The notes beneath the pieces are model-generated. The model was not told where the DNA came from. It made no database searches and saw only the letters and a list, made by a program, of their open reading frames with translations. Below, piece after piece: positions 16,736 to 25,380 of a DNA stretch of 64,000 nt. Source of the DNA: SIG307 sp045596385. Lineage in GTDB: Bacteria; Bacillota; Clostridia; Lachnospirales; Lachnospiraceae. The stretch covers positions 62,001 through 126,000 of the forward strand of contig JAZOCC010000007.1 in NCBI GenBank assembly GCA_045596385.1, in the 5' to 3' direction. How positions within the stretch are numbered: the stretch's first letter is position 1; each line of letters opens with the position of its first letter. The position numbers and the translations under genes are program-made.

Positions 16736-17515
16736 ATGTTTGATAAAACTACGATAGAAGCAGAACTGAAAAAGCTTCTGGCACTTGATTTTAATTGCCA
16801 CGCAGATGACTTTGACAAGAAAGAAAATGTGATTGTCGTTCCGAAGGAGCATCCGGGGCGTCGGGTGTATGCGCCGAAAAAACCGTTTTTCTCTATGGTT
16901 ACCATGGGAAAGAGTACGGTTATCAATGCGCCTGAGGAGATGCACGAGTGGTTGGGAAATTGGTGTAAGGACAGGGAAGGCATCTGGCTGTTTGAGCATC
17001 ATAATTTGATGGAATTGGAAGGAGAGCTTGCAAAGTACGGAATGCCCCTGTGGCAAAGTCATCATATGTTTTTACCGAAGGTAAGGATGGAAGAGATTGA
17101 TGTGTCGGTTGAAATGCTAAAGACGGATTACGGTCTGGAAGTGCGGTGGTTCGAGCAGGAGGATATTCAGGAATTGTACGGTCAGGAAGAGTTCCCGAAT
17201 GCACTGTGTGACTGCTTCAAGCCGGAACGGCCGGATGTACTGGCGGTAGGAGCCATGCATGAGGATAAGATTATCGGTTTGGCAGGATGCTCGGCGGACA
17301 CAAAGCTATTTTGGCAAATCGGAATCGATGTATTACCGGAATGGAGATGTAAGGGAATTGCAACCATGTTGGTGAAGCTTCTGAAAAATGAGTGCTTCCG
17401 GCGGGGGGAGATACCGTTTTACGGGACAAGCTTGTCGAACCTGGGCTCTTGGCATGTGGCCCTTGGCAGCGGTTTTTACCCGGCATGGGTGGAGATTGCG
17501 ACGAAGGATATATAA
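16736..17515 (+). CDS. GNAT-family N-acetyltransferase
   Basis: 259 residues. The N-terminal half (1-120) has no family I can name. The C-terminal half is a GNAT domain: VLAVGAMHEDKIIGLAGCSAD (strand 4 region) followed by WQIGIDVLPEWRCKGIATMLVKLL, where the R-x-K-G-I-A segment is the acetyl-CoA pyrophosphate loop. It transfers an acetyl group from acetyl-CoA to an amine; the substrate is unknown. The start ATG follows GGAGGG. It lies in the accessory stretch between ilvE and lepA. Confidence 0.75.
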   Translation: MFDKTTIEAELKKLLALDFNCHADDFDKKENVIVVPKEHPGRRVYAPKKPFFSMVTMGKSTVINAPEEMHEWLGNWCKDREGIWLFEHHNLMELEGELAKYGMPLWQSHHMFLPKVRMEEIDVSVEMLKTDYGLEVRWFEQEDIQELYGQEEFPNALCDCFKPERPDVLAVGAMHEDKIIGLAGCSADTKLFWQIGIDVLPEWRCKGIATMLVKLLKNECFRRGEIPFYGTSLSNLGSWHVALGSGFYPAWVEIATKDI

Positions 17516-17544
17516 CACGTGATATAGATTGGGGGCATGTAGGT

Positions 17545-17949
17545 ATGGAGAAACGGAGACTTTTGTTGATTGTGTCTGTGGTGGTGCTGCTACAAATGTG
17601 GTATTATGGGATGAGAGATTTTTATGAAGTGAGTTATAGGATTTCTCATAAGACAGAGGCGAAAGAAGAAACGCAAGTGCCGGATTTTTTGCCGCCGGAT
17701 ACGGTGATTATTTCTGCAGGGCACCGTTACGGGAGCATTCAGAGGGAAAATCACGAACTTATCCTGGGAGGTATCATGAAATGGATGTTGGGGGGCGGAT
17801 TTTTTGTATGGTGTTTGTTGAAGTATTTGCAGGAAAAGCGTTTGACAGAGTTTATGCGGAAGAGGGAGAGGAAGAGCGAGCAGCAGGAAATCAACATTAT
17901 GTTGGATAAAGAGAAGCGGTGGAAGGAGTATGAGGATAGACAAAGCTAG
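17545..17949 (+). CDS. Hypothetical protein with two membrane segments
   Basis: 134 residues, unrecognised. An N-terminal helix (about 5-24, LLLIVSVVVLLQMWYY) and a second helix near 80-98 (GGIMKWMLGGGFFVWCLL) flank a short, probably extracytoplasmic segment. The tail is very basic and helical (KRLTEFMRKRERKSEQQ). The frame is open further upstream, but ATG 17545 is the first codon that gives a sensible membrane protein and does not overlap the GNAT gene. Confidence 0.5.
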   Translation: MEKRRLLLIVSVVVLLQMWYYGMRDFYEVSYRISHKTEAKEETQVPDFLPPDTVIISAGHRYGSIQRENHELILGGIMKWMLGGGFFVWCLLKYLQEKRLTEFMRKRERKSEQQEINIMLDKEKRWKEYEDRQS

Positions 17950-17980
17950 ATAACGTGCAAGATGAGTCTGCGTTCCGCTC

Positions 17981-18009
17981 TTGCAAACTTCCGAACTTTC
18001 TGCTATACT
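17981..18009 (+). promoter_or_regulatory. Promoter of lepA
   Basis: TTGCAA (17981-17986), 17-bp spacer, TATACT (18004-18009). The leader then carries a small hairpin, TTCATGG (18024-18030) with CCATGAA (18041-18047). Confidence 0.65.
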
Positions 18010-18115
18010 ACCATTATTATGGGTTCATGGGCTCTTGTGTCCATGAAATCGAACGTGAATTAGTTTACAGGATGGGCAAAATGCGTTTCATCTTGTTTGA
18101 AAGTGAGGATTTTGT

Positions 18116-19927
18116 ATGGCAGCGGACCAGACAAAGATTAGAAATTTTTGTATTATTGCGCATATTGACCACGGTAAGTCCACGTTGGCAGACCGTATTA
18201 TCGAGAAGACCGGTCTTCTTACCAGTCGTGAAATGCAGGCGCAGGTATTGGACAATATGGATTTGGAGCGTGAGCGCGGTATTACCATTAAGGCCCAGAC
18301 CGTTCGAACGGTTTATAAGGCAAAGGACGGCGAGGAGTATGTGTTTAACTTAATCGATACGCCGGGCCATGTGGACTTTAACTATGAGGTTTCCCGTTCC
18401 CTTGCTGCCTGTGAGGGCGCGATTCTCGTGGTAGATGCGGCACAGGGTATCGAGGCGCAGACTTTGGCGAACGTGTATCTTGCTTTGGATCACGATTTGG
18501 ATATTATGCCGGTTATTAATAAAATTGACCTGCCGAGTGCGGATCCGGACAGAGTTATCAATGAAATTGAGGATGTCATCGGATTGGAAGCCCAGGATGC
18601 CCCACTGATTTCCGCAAAGAACGGTATCAATATCGAGGATGTGCTGGAGCAGATTGTTGCGAAGATTCCGGCACCGCAGGGCGATGCCAATGCACCGCTT
18701 AAGGCACTGATTTTCGACTCTGTGTATGATGCATACAAAGGTGTTATTATTTTCTGTCGTGTGATGGAAGGTACCGTAAAGGCAGGTACCCGTATCCGTA
18801 TGATGGCAACCGGCGCGGAAGCGGAGGTTGTGGAGCTTGGTATTTTCGGACCGGGACGCTTTATTCCGTGCGACGAACTTTCCGCAGGTATGGTAGGCTA
18901 TATTACCGCCAGCCTTAAGAATGTAAAGGATACCCGTGTGGGTGATACGGTGACCAATGCGAAGGAGCCGTGCGCCGAGGCGTTACCGGGCTATAAGAAG
19001 GTAAATCCGATGGTGTACTGCGGTATGTACCCGGCAGACGGTGCGAAGTACCCGGATTTGCGTGACGCGTTAGAGAAGCTTCAGTTAAACGACGCGGCAT
19101 TGCAGTTTGAGCCGGAGACTTCCATTGCATTAGGTTTTGGTTTCCGTTGCGGTTTCTTGGGACTGTTACACTTAGAGATTATTCAGGAACGTTTGGAGCG
19201 TGAGTACAATTTAGACCTTGTTACCACCGCACCGAGCGTAATTTACAAGGTATATAAGACCAACGGAGAGGTCATCGAGATTACCAACCCGTCCAATCTT
19301 CCGGATCCGTCGGAGATTGAGCATATGGAGGAGCCGTTTGTGTCTGCGGAGATTATGGTGACCACGGAGTTCGTGGGTGCCATTATGACCCTGTGTCAGG
19401 AGCGCCGCGGTATTTACCTTGGGATGGAATATATGGAGCAGACAAGAGCACTTTTAAAATATGAGCTTCCGCTTAACGAAATCATTTACGATTTCTTTGA
19501 TGCGCTGAAGTCCCGTTCCAGAGGGTATGCATCCTTTGACTACGAGTTAAAGGGCTATGTACCGAGTGAATTGGTGAAGCTTGATATTTTGGTTAACCGT
19601 GAGGAAGTGGATGCGCTGTCCTTTATCGTACACGGCGAGACCGCTTACGAGCGCGGCAGAAGAATGTGCGAGCGCTTAAAGGATGAGATTCCGAGACAGT
19701 TGTTCGAAATTCCGATTCAGGCAGCCATCGGCAGCAAGATTATTGCGAGAGAGACCGTAAAGGCAATGCGTAAGGACGTACTTGCAAAGTGTTACGGCGG
19801 TGATATTTCCCGTAAGAAGAAGCTCCTGGAGAAGCAGAAGGAAGGTAAGAAGCGTATGCGCCAGGTAGGTAACGTAGAGATTCCGCAGAAGGCGTTTATG
19901 AGTGTGCTTAAATTAGACGAAGAATAA
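18116..19927 (+). CDS. lepA: Elongation factor 4 (LepA)
   Basis: 603-residue translational GTPase, normal length, that acts on ribosomes during initiation or stalled elongation. The G1 motif is AHIDHGKSTLADR (about 14-26), G3 is DTPGHVDF, G4 is NKIDLPSADP and G5 is SAKNG. Domains II, III and V follow. The LepA-specific C-terminal domain ends in KCYGGDISRKKKLLEKQK and MRQVGNVEIPQKAF. It has its own promoter at 17981, and a hairpin separates it from hemW, the neighbour it commonly has in Firmicutes. Confidence 0.97.
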   Translation: MAADQTKIRNFCIIAHIDHGKSTLADRIIEKTGLLTSREMQAQVLDNMDLERERGITIKAQTVRTVYKAKDGEEYVFNLIDTPGHVDFNYEVSRSLAACEGAILVVDAAQGIEAQTLANVYLALDHDLDIMPVINKIDLPSADPDRVINEIEDVIGLEAQDAPLISAKNGINIEDVLEQIVAKIPAPQGDANAPLKALIFDSVYDAYKGVIIFCRVMEGTVKAGTRIRMMATGAEAEVVELGIFGPGRFIPCDELSAGMVGYITASLKNVKDTRVGDTVTNAKEPCAEALPGYKKVNPMVYCGMYPADGAKYPDLRDALEKLQLNDAALQFEPETSIALGFGFRCGFLGLLHLEIIQERLEREYNLDLVTTAPSVIYKVYKTNGEVIEITNPSNLPDPSEIEHMEEPFVSAEIMVTTEFVGAIMTLCQERRGIYLGMEYMEQTRALLKYELPLNEIIYDFFDALKSRSRGYASFDYELKGYVPSELVKLDILVNREEVDALSFIVHGETAYERGRRMCERLKDEIPRQLFEIPIQAAIGSKIIARETVKAMRKDVLAKCYGGDISRKKKLLEKQKEGKKRMRQVGNVEIPQKAFMSVLKLDEE

Positions 19928-19932
19928 GATAG

Positions 19933-19959
19933 AAAAGGGCGACAAGGGTCGCCCTTTTT
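19933..19959 (+). terminator. Hairpin terminator between lepA and hemW
   Basis: AAAAGGGCGAC (19933-19943) pairs with GTCGCCCTTTT (19948-19958) with loop AAGG, ending in a T-run. It lies right in front of the hemW ribosome site, so it may only partly stop transcription. Confidence 0.75.
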
Positions 19960-19973
19960 AAGGAGAAGGTAGT

Positions 19974-21293
19974 ATGAAAAAGAAAGAAATAGCAGAAAAA
20001 CGTCCCTTGGGACTTTATATCCACATCCCTTTTTGTGTAAAGAAATGTGCCTATTGTGATTTCCTTTCCTTTGCAGTAGATGAGACAACGAAGGAGCGGT
20101 ATGTGAATGCCCTTTGTGAGGAAATCAAGGCCAATAAAGAGAATGCAGAGGAATATACGGTAGAGACTGTATATTTCGGCGGAGGTACGCCGAGTGTACT
20201 TTCCATGGAACAGATTGGAAAGATATTCGGAACGGTTTTAGATACCTTTTCTGTGCGAGGATTCGAAGATGAAAATCCGAGAAAGAAAGAGAAGAAGGAA
20301 AAAAAGAAGTCCCGTTTTGGAAAGAAAAATTCAGAGGATCCGATGATTGCGGAGAGCCCGGAAGAACGTCTGCAACGAGTAATGAACGGAGAACTGGCGG
20401 AGGTTACCATCGAGGTGAATCCGGGTACGGCGGACAAAGAGAAGTTTGCGGCACTTTACGAGCTGGGATTTAATCGTCTTAGCATGGGGCTGCAGTCTGC
20501 TATAACGGAAGAATTGAAGTGCCTTGGGCGGATTCATACGAAAGAACAGTTTGCGGAGTGTGTAAAGGCTGCAAGAGAAGCCGGTTTCCGAAACATCAGC
20601 GGAGATTTGATGTCCGGACTTCCGGAGCAGACAGAAGAAACGCTGACAGAGAGCATCCGCTTTCTTTTGGCGCAGCAGCCGGAGCATATTTCGGTGTATA
20701 GTTTGCAGATTGAGGAGGGTACGGAGTTTGCGAAACGGTACGGCGAAGACGGACAGGAGAAGGCAAAGCTTCCGGACGAGGATGCGGACCGTGCGATGTA
20801 TGAATTGACCGGAAGGCTGTTAGAAGAAGCAGGTTATACCCGGTATGAGATTTCTAATTATGCGAAGTCGGGATTTGAGAGTCGTCATAACAGTTCTTAC
20901 TGGGTAGGAACGGAGTATCTGGGTGTAGGTCTCGGGGCATCATCCCTGATGTCCAATGCACGGTTCCACAATACCACGGATATGGAAGAGTACATTGCCG
21001 GAGTGAATGATCCTTTTTCTTTACGGGAGGATATGGAGCGTTTGGTGCAGAAGGAACTGATGGAGGAGTTTATGTTCCTGGGACTTCGGATGTGCCGCGG
21101 TATCGAGAAGGCGGAGTTTAAGCGACGTTTTAAATGTGACATTGAGACGGTTTACGGAGATGTGATGAAACGCTTGGTTTCGCAAGGAGTTCTTGCGGAA
21201 GCGGAAGGAAGAGTGTTCCTGACAGCCAGAGGCATTGATGTCAGCAACGTGGTACTGGCGGAGTTTTTGTTGGATGAGTTTGTTAGACGGTAA
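19974..21293 (+). CDS. hemW: HemW-like radical SAM protein (heme chaperone)
   Basis: 439 residues. The [4Fe-4S]/SAM site is C21-x3-C25-x2-C28 (CVKKCAYCDF). Next come FGGGTPS, VNPGT, LSMGLQS, the SGLPEQTEETL block and a C-terminal HemW domain (EEFMFLGLRMCRGIEKAEF). HemW binds heme and passes it to hemoproteins; older names call it an oxygen-independent coproporphyrinogen oxidase. It has a phenylalanine after the cluster motif, as in HemW (CxxxCxxCDF), where HemN has a further Cys. At about 440 residues it is longer than usual (~380) because of a lysine-rich insertion at about 95-120 (RKKEKKEKKKSRFGKK), which looks like a surface loop. Confidence 0.9.
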   Translation: MKKKEIAEKRPLGLYIHIPFCVKKCAYCDFLSFAVDETTKERYVNALCEEIKANKENAEEYTVETVYFGGGTPSVLSMEQIGKIFGTVLDTFSVRGFEDENPRKKEKKEKKKSRFGKKNSEDPMIAESPEERLQRVMNGELAEVTIEVNPGTADKEKFAALYELGFNRLSMGLQSAITEELKCLGRIHTKEQFAECVKAAREAGFRNISGDLMSGLPEQTEETLTESIRFLLAQQPEHISVYSLQIEEGTEFAKRYGEDGQEKAKLPDEDADRAMYELTGRLLEEAGYTRYEISNYAKSGFESRHNSSYWVGTEYLGVGLGASSLMSNARFHNTTDMEEYIAGVNDPFSLREDMERLVQKELMEEFMFLGLRMCRGIEKAEFKRRFKCDIETVYGDVMKRLVSQGVLAEAEGRVFLTARGIDVSNVVLAEFLLDEFVRR

Positions 21294-21308
21294 GTAGGAA
21301 AGTTTATA

Positions 21309-21485
21309 TTGACTTTTTCATTTGAGTGATGATATACTGGAATCAGAAAAGGTGCTACCGATAGAACGGTTGCCCTGAAATTATGACTTTACAAAAAAGT
21401 AACTGCCACCGGGTAGTGAATGCGAAGCATTCGTAACACATCGTTAGGTCTTAGAAGATGTGTCTGCGGATGCTTTTATTTTTGA
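21309..21485 (+). promoter_or_regulatory. Promoter and structured leader (riboswitch-like) of pnuC
   Basis: TTGACT (21309-21314), 18-bp spacer, TATACT (21333-21338). The leader folds into nested stems: CTACC (21355-21359) with GGTAG (21412-21416), enclosing CGGT (21367-21370) with ACCG (21408-21411) and TTAC/GTAA. Downstream, AAGCATTCG (21425-21433) can pair either with its own GAATGC (short hairpin) or with CGGATGCTT (21467-21475). The second option closes a long stem around ACACATC/GATGTGT and is followed by TTATTTTT, like a terminator. The two options exclude each other. I do not recognise the aptamer class. Confidence 0.55.
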
Positions 21486-21523
21486 GGAAAGATATGATAA
21501 GATAGAGAGAAGGAGAATGTGGT

Positions 21524-22228
21524 ATGAAAAAACTGACGACCTATTTTACCAAAACCGAACGTATCCTCTGGTTCGGCTCTATGACCCTGATATTGGCTTC
21601 CTTTTGTTTGTTTGACCGGGAAAGTTACCTGACACTGGTTGCTTCCTTAATCGGTGTGACTTCCTTGATTTTTGCGGCAAAGGGGAATCCGGTGTCTCAG
21701 GTGTTAATGATTGTATTCAGTGTTTTGTACGGGATTATTTCCTATTCGTTTGCATATTACGGGGAAATGATAACCTATTTGGGAATGACGCTTCCTATGT
21801 CGGTGGTTGCGCTGGTGGCGTGGCTTCGGCACCCTTATGAGGGAAAAAAGTCGGAAGTGCAGGTAAACCGTATCGGGAAAAAAGATATGATATGGGCAGT
21901 GCTGTTGACTGTGATGGTGACCGCCATATTTTATTTTATATTGGATGCTTTTGGTACTGCAAATCTTATACCGAGTACCATATCTGTGACCACAAGCTTC
22001 TTGGCGGTGTTTTTGACATTCCGGCGTAGTTCGTACTATGCGTTAGCTTATGCAGCCAATGATATTGTATTGATTGTGCTTTGGGTACTAGCTTCTCTGG
22101 AGGATGTTCATTATGTGTCGGTGGTAGTTTGCTTTGTGGTGTTCTTTGTAAATGATATGTATGGGTTTATCAGTTGGCGGAGAATGGCGAAGCGGCAGAG
22201 GGCGGATTCGTTTGATTTATTTCGCTAG
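21524..22228 (+). CDS. pnuC: PnuC-family vitamin/nucleoside transporter
   Basis: 234 residues with about seven membrane helices, the topology and length of PnuC facilitators. These import nicotinamide riboside (PnuC), thiamine (PnuT) or riboflavin (PnuX). Family features are the WFGS start of helix 1, NPVSQVLMIVFSVLYGIISY, and the C-terminal Y-A-x-A-Y-x-x-N-D-I-V-L-I-V-L-W motif with FFVNDMYGFISWRRM. PnuC normally works with a cytoplasmic kinase that traps the vitamin. The substrate is not certain from sequence; the leader in front might decide it. A HAD phosphatase gene follows by 31 bp. Confidence 0.85.
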   Translation: MKKLTTYFTKTERILWFGSMTLILASFCLFDRESYLTLVASLIGVTSLIFAAKGNPVSQVLMIVFSVLYGIISYSFAYYGEMITYLGMTLPMSVVALVAWLRHPYEGKKSEVQVNRIGKKDMIWAVLLTVMVTAIFYFILDAFGTANLIPSTISVTTSFLAVFLTFRRSSYYALAYAANDIVLIVLWVLASLEDVHYVSVVVCFVVFFVNDMYGFISWRRMAKRQRADSFDLFR

Positions 22229-22259
22229 TCGACTAGTACGAAAAAGGAGAGCATTTTTG

Positions 22260-23051
22260 ATGAAGTATAAATTGGTAGCAGCAGATATGGACGGGACCTT
22301 GTTAAACAGTCGAGGAGAGATTACACCGGCGACGGGAGAAGCAATCCGAGCGCTTGCGGATAAAGATGTGGTATTTACGGTTTCTACGGGAAGACCGATG
22401 CAAGGAGTGGCGAAATATAAGGAGCTTCTTGGCCTTACGGGGCCGGTCATTACCTATAACGGAGCCATGATTGTCGATGCGAAAGACAATAAGGTGTTGT
22501 TTGAGCAGGGATTGTTGAGGGCGGACGCAAGAAAAATCTGGGAATTGGGATTAAAATACGATACAACCATGTGTGTTTGGGCGGGAAATCAATTGTTCGG
22601 AAACCGACTGGATGAAAAGATACACGATTATAAAAAGCTTTCGGGAGTGGAGCCGGTCCTTGCGGAGGATGTCGAGATGTTGTTGGATATCGGGATTACC
22701 AAGATTTTATGGTATGACGAGGCAGAACGAATCGGAAAGATTCTCGCACAGCTTTCTCCGGATATGTTTTTGGAGGTATCCTATTGTACGTCAAAACCCA
22801 CCTTTTTGGAGTTCTTCAGTAAAAAGGTATCAAAGGCTGTGGCAATGGAAAAAATCGGAGAGCTTTTAGGGATTGCCCGAGAGGAGATGGTGGCAATCGG
22901 AGACGGTTTGAATGATCTGAGCATGATTCAGTATGCAGGACTCGGCGTGGCAATGGGAAATGCAGCGAAAGAAGTGAAGGACAATGCGCAGTTTATTACG
23001 GATACCAACGATGAAGAGGGCGTGAGAAAGGTGTTGGAAAAATATTTGTAA
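22260..23051 (+). CDS. Cof-type HAD-IIB phosphatase
   Basis: 263 residues. Motif I is AADMDGTLLNS (nucleophile Asp in DMDGT), motif II is FTVSTGRP, the motif III lysine is in KFFSKKVSKAVAMEK, and motif IV is AIGDGLNDLSMI. The C2B cap lies between motifs II and III. These cytoplasmic enzymes dephosphorylate sugar phosphates, nucleotides or FMN/pyridoxal phosphate; the substrate is not readable here. Position directly after pnuC could suggest a cofactor phosphate, which is only inference. ATG 22260 follows AAAGGAGAG; the longer frame upstream overlaps pnuC. Confidence 0.88.
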   Translation: MKYKLVAADMDGTLLNSRGEITPATGEAIRALADKDVVFTVSTGRPMQGVAKYKELLGLTGPVITYNGAMIVDAKDNKVLFEQGLLRADARKIWELGLKYDTTMCVWAGNQLFGNRLDEKIHDYKKLSGVEPVLAEDVEMLLDIGITKILWYDEAERIGKILAQLSPDMFLEVSYCTSKPTFLEFFSKKVSKAVAMEKIGELLGIAREEMVAIGDGLNDLSMIQYAGLGVAMGNAAKEVKDNAQFITDTNDEEGVRKVLEKYL

Positions 23052-23103
23052 CGAATTGCCCTAATTTCGGATTAACATAGTAGAACGCACAAAGGAGGAG
23101 ACG

Positions 23104-23580
23104 ATGGAAGAACTGTACAAGCAAAATGCAAAAATAGTCTATCATTTCCTCTATACCAGGTGTAAGGATACGACTTTGGCGGAGGAGTTGTTGCAGGACA
23201 CGTTTTTAAAGGCCTTTGAGTCCATGGAACGGTTCGACGGAAGCTGTAAGATTTCCACCTGGCTGTGCCAGATTGCAAGGCATTTGTTGTATCAGTATTG
23301 GGAAAAGGAAAAGAAAGCGTCCTTTGCGGAACTCACGGAAGAGATACCTGCAAGGAACGATACGGAGCAACAGGTACTACATAAAGTGGAACTGGTGGAG
23401 GTGCTGGATGTGCTTGAGCAGATGCCGGTGGATGTGGCACAGGTGGTAAAGCTTCGGACCATGAGTGAGTTGTCATTTAAGGAAATCGGAGTTATGTTAG
23501 GGAAAAGCGAGAACTGGGCACGGGTGACGTTTTTTCGTGCAAAGAAGCAATTGTTACAGGAGGTGCGATATGAAGATTGA
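23104..23580 (+). CDS. ECF-type sigma-70 family sigma factor
   Basis: 158 residues with sigma region 2 (NAKIVYHFLYTRCKDTTLAEELLQDTFLKAF...ISTWLCQIARHLLYQYW) and region 4 (VDVAQVVKLRTMSELSFKEIGVMLGKSENWARVTFFRAKKQL), the layout of extracytoplasmic-function sigma factors. GGAGGAGACG directly in front of the ATG is a strong ribosome site. The anti-sigma gene overlaps its end by 11 bp, so the two are translationally coupled. Confidence 0.9.
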   Translation: MEELYKQNAKIVYHFLYTRCKDTTLAEELLQDTFLKAFESMERFDGSCKISTWLCQIARHLLYQYWEKEKKASFAELTEEIPARNDTEQQVLHKVELVEVLDVLEQMPVDVAQVVKLRTMSELSFKEIGVMLGKSENWARVTFFRAKKQLLQEVRYED

Positions 23581-24373
23581 TTGTGGGATTGTACAGGATT
23601 TGATTCCGTCTTATGTGGACGGGCTGTGTTCGGCGTCTTCCAAGCAGTGTGTGGAGGAGCATACAAAGGAATGTGAGGAGTGTCGGGCGTTTCTTACGGA
23701 ATGCCGGACGGTGGAGTTTTCCGGAACGGTGCTGGAGGAACAACAACTGGACGGATTGCGGAAGGTGAAGAAGAAGCTGAAGGTGCAGAACTTTGCAAAC
23801 TTTGGGCTGATTATGATTATAATATGGTTTGGAGTGTATCTGTTCACAACCAATATCGGACTTATCGGTGCGCGGGGATATTATGGGCTTTACGGGGTGG
23901 CACTGGTAGCAACATTCCTTGTAACAATGCAGGGAAAATCCAATAGAAAACACGATAAGATGGAGAAGTTAATGCTGGTGATGTCTTTGGTGGCGCTTGC
24001 ATATGCCATGTTCTGGTATTGTTTCATGATGATTTCTGCGAAGAACGGAAACGTGCCGCTTGGTCTTGACCTCGGTCAGGTAGGACCGTTTTTGCACCGA
24101 CAGACAGGAATTGCCATTACGACAGAACTGGCGGTATTTGCGTTTGCGATAATGCGCTATATGAAGCGGGATGTGGTATGTCGCAGCGTACTGTTAATCA
24201 GCTTGACCGGAATCTTTTTCATCCTTGCACAGACAACGCTTCTGGGACGTTTGAGTGAGTTGGAAACATATGTGAGAAATTTCGCGGAAACAGCTGCGGT
24301 AATACTGGGAGTCGGAGCGGTATGCAGTTTGGTGCTGTGGGGGATGGAGCGAAGAAAGAGAAGGGCGAAGTAG
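23570..24373 (+). CDS. Anti-sigma factor with zinc-finger (zf-HC2) and membrane domain
   Basis: 267 residues. The N-terminus is a zf-HC2 domain: C4 (KIDCGIVQDLIPSYVDG), then H35-x3-C39-x2-C42 (EHTKECEECRAFL), the H-x3-C-x2-C zinc motif of ECF anti-sigma factors. About six membrane helices follow (from residue ~80). It should hold the sigma factor encoded just upstream at the membrane until a signal arrives. ATG 23570 follows ACAGGAGGTG; an ATG 33 bp earlier in frame lacks such a site. The signal is unknown. Confidence 0.85.
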   Translation: MKIDCGIVQDLIPSYVDGLCSASSKQCVEEHTKECEECRAFLTECRTVEFSGTVLEEQQLDGLRKVKKKLKVQNFANFGLIMIIIWFGVYLFTTNIGLIGARGYYGLYGVALVATFLVTMQGKSNRKHDKMEKLMLVMSLVALAYAMFWYCFMMISAKNGNVPLGLDLGQVGPFLHRQTGIAITTELAVFAFAIMRYMKRDVVCRSVLLISLTGIFFILAQTTLLGRLSELETYVRNFAETAAVILGVGAVCSLVLWGMERRKRRAK

Positions 24374-24490
24374 CCTATTGCAAGTTTTGCTTGCTTTTTA
24401 AAACCGCAAGAAATGAGAAGACGCCTGCTCTGATATGGTAGTATACTGGAGTTATCGGACCGATACTACTTACGAAAGGCGGTTTATAAG

Positions 24491-25378
24491 ATGAATAATT
24501 TGCAGTTGATTGAACAGGTGTTGTATTATATCGATGAACATATCAGTGAACCGATTACCTTTGAGCATCTGGCGGAACGGTTCGGGTATTCGGCGTTTCA
24601 TTTTCATAGGATATTTTCTACGGTGACGGAGCAAACCATAACGGATTATATGAAAAAGCGCAGATTGACGTTGGCGCATATGCAGTTATGTGAGACAGAG
24701 AAGACGGTGACGGAGATTGCACTGGCGAACGGTTTTAACAGTATCCAGTCCTTTAACAGAACCTTTAAAGAGACTTTCGGGATGACGCCGTTGGAAGCAA
24801 GGAAGAAGAAAACGAAGATTACATATCGAAGCGTAGAAACCATTGTTACAGGGTATACAAAACGTGTGTATATGGAAGGCGATTTTTCGCTTACACCCCG
24901 TTTTGAGGAACGGGATGCGTTTTTATTGGTAGGGTATCGCGGCCATACACGGGACGGATACGGTGTAATCGGTGACGCGTGGTACAATTTGAAAAATAGC
25001 ATGGCAAGGATTCCGCGAAAGAATCCGAATACCATGTACGGCTTTGAGGATTATATGGAAGAGTTTTCTCAAGATCCGTTACAGTTTTATTATATGGCAG
25101 CGGTGGAAGCGGAGCCGGATTCTACGGTGCCGGAGGGAATGGTAGCGAAGCAAATTCCGAAAGCATTGTATGCGGTCTTTACGGTGAATGGAAATAACGG
25201 GAACGGAGAAATCGGAAAGGCCTTTCAATATATTTATGGGGTATGGCTTCCGCAGTCGGAGTATTGTCTGGATGAAAACTTCCTTGCGGATTTTGAATAT
25301 TACGATGAACGGTGGGACTGCCAGTCGGGAGCGGCCCAGATGGAGCTTTATATTCCTGTGAGAAGATTGGAGGAATAG
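24491..25378 (+). CDS. AraC-family regulator with GyrI-like effector domain
   Basis: 295 residues. Two helix-turn-helix motifs of the AraC DNA-binding domain span 1-105 (ITFEHLAERFGYSAFHFHRIFSTVT and EIALANGFNSIQSFNRTFKETFGMTPLEAR). A GyrI-like/effector-binding domain covers about 130-295 (DFSLTPRFEERDAFLLVGYRG...YEYDERWD). Proteins of this Rob/SoxS-like layout often sense small, drug-like molecules. Targets are unknown. The GNAT gene starts 2 bp after its stop codon and is probably a target or partner. Confidence 0.87.
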   Translation: MNNLQLIEQVLYYIDEHISEPITFEHLAERFGYSAFHFHRIFSTVTEQTITDYMKKRRLTLAHMQLCETEKTVTEIALANGFNSIQSFNRTFKETFGMTPLEARKKKTKITYRSVETIVTGYTKRVYMEGDFSLTPRFEERDAFLLVGYRGHTRDGYGVIGDAWYNLKNSMARIPRKNPNTMYGFEDYMEEFSQDPLQFYYMAAVEAEPDSTVPEGMVAKQIPKALYAVFTVNGNNGNGEIGKAFQYIYGVWLPQSEYCLDENFLADFEYYDERWDCQSGAAQMELYIPVRRLEE

Positions 25379-25380
25379 CC

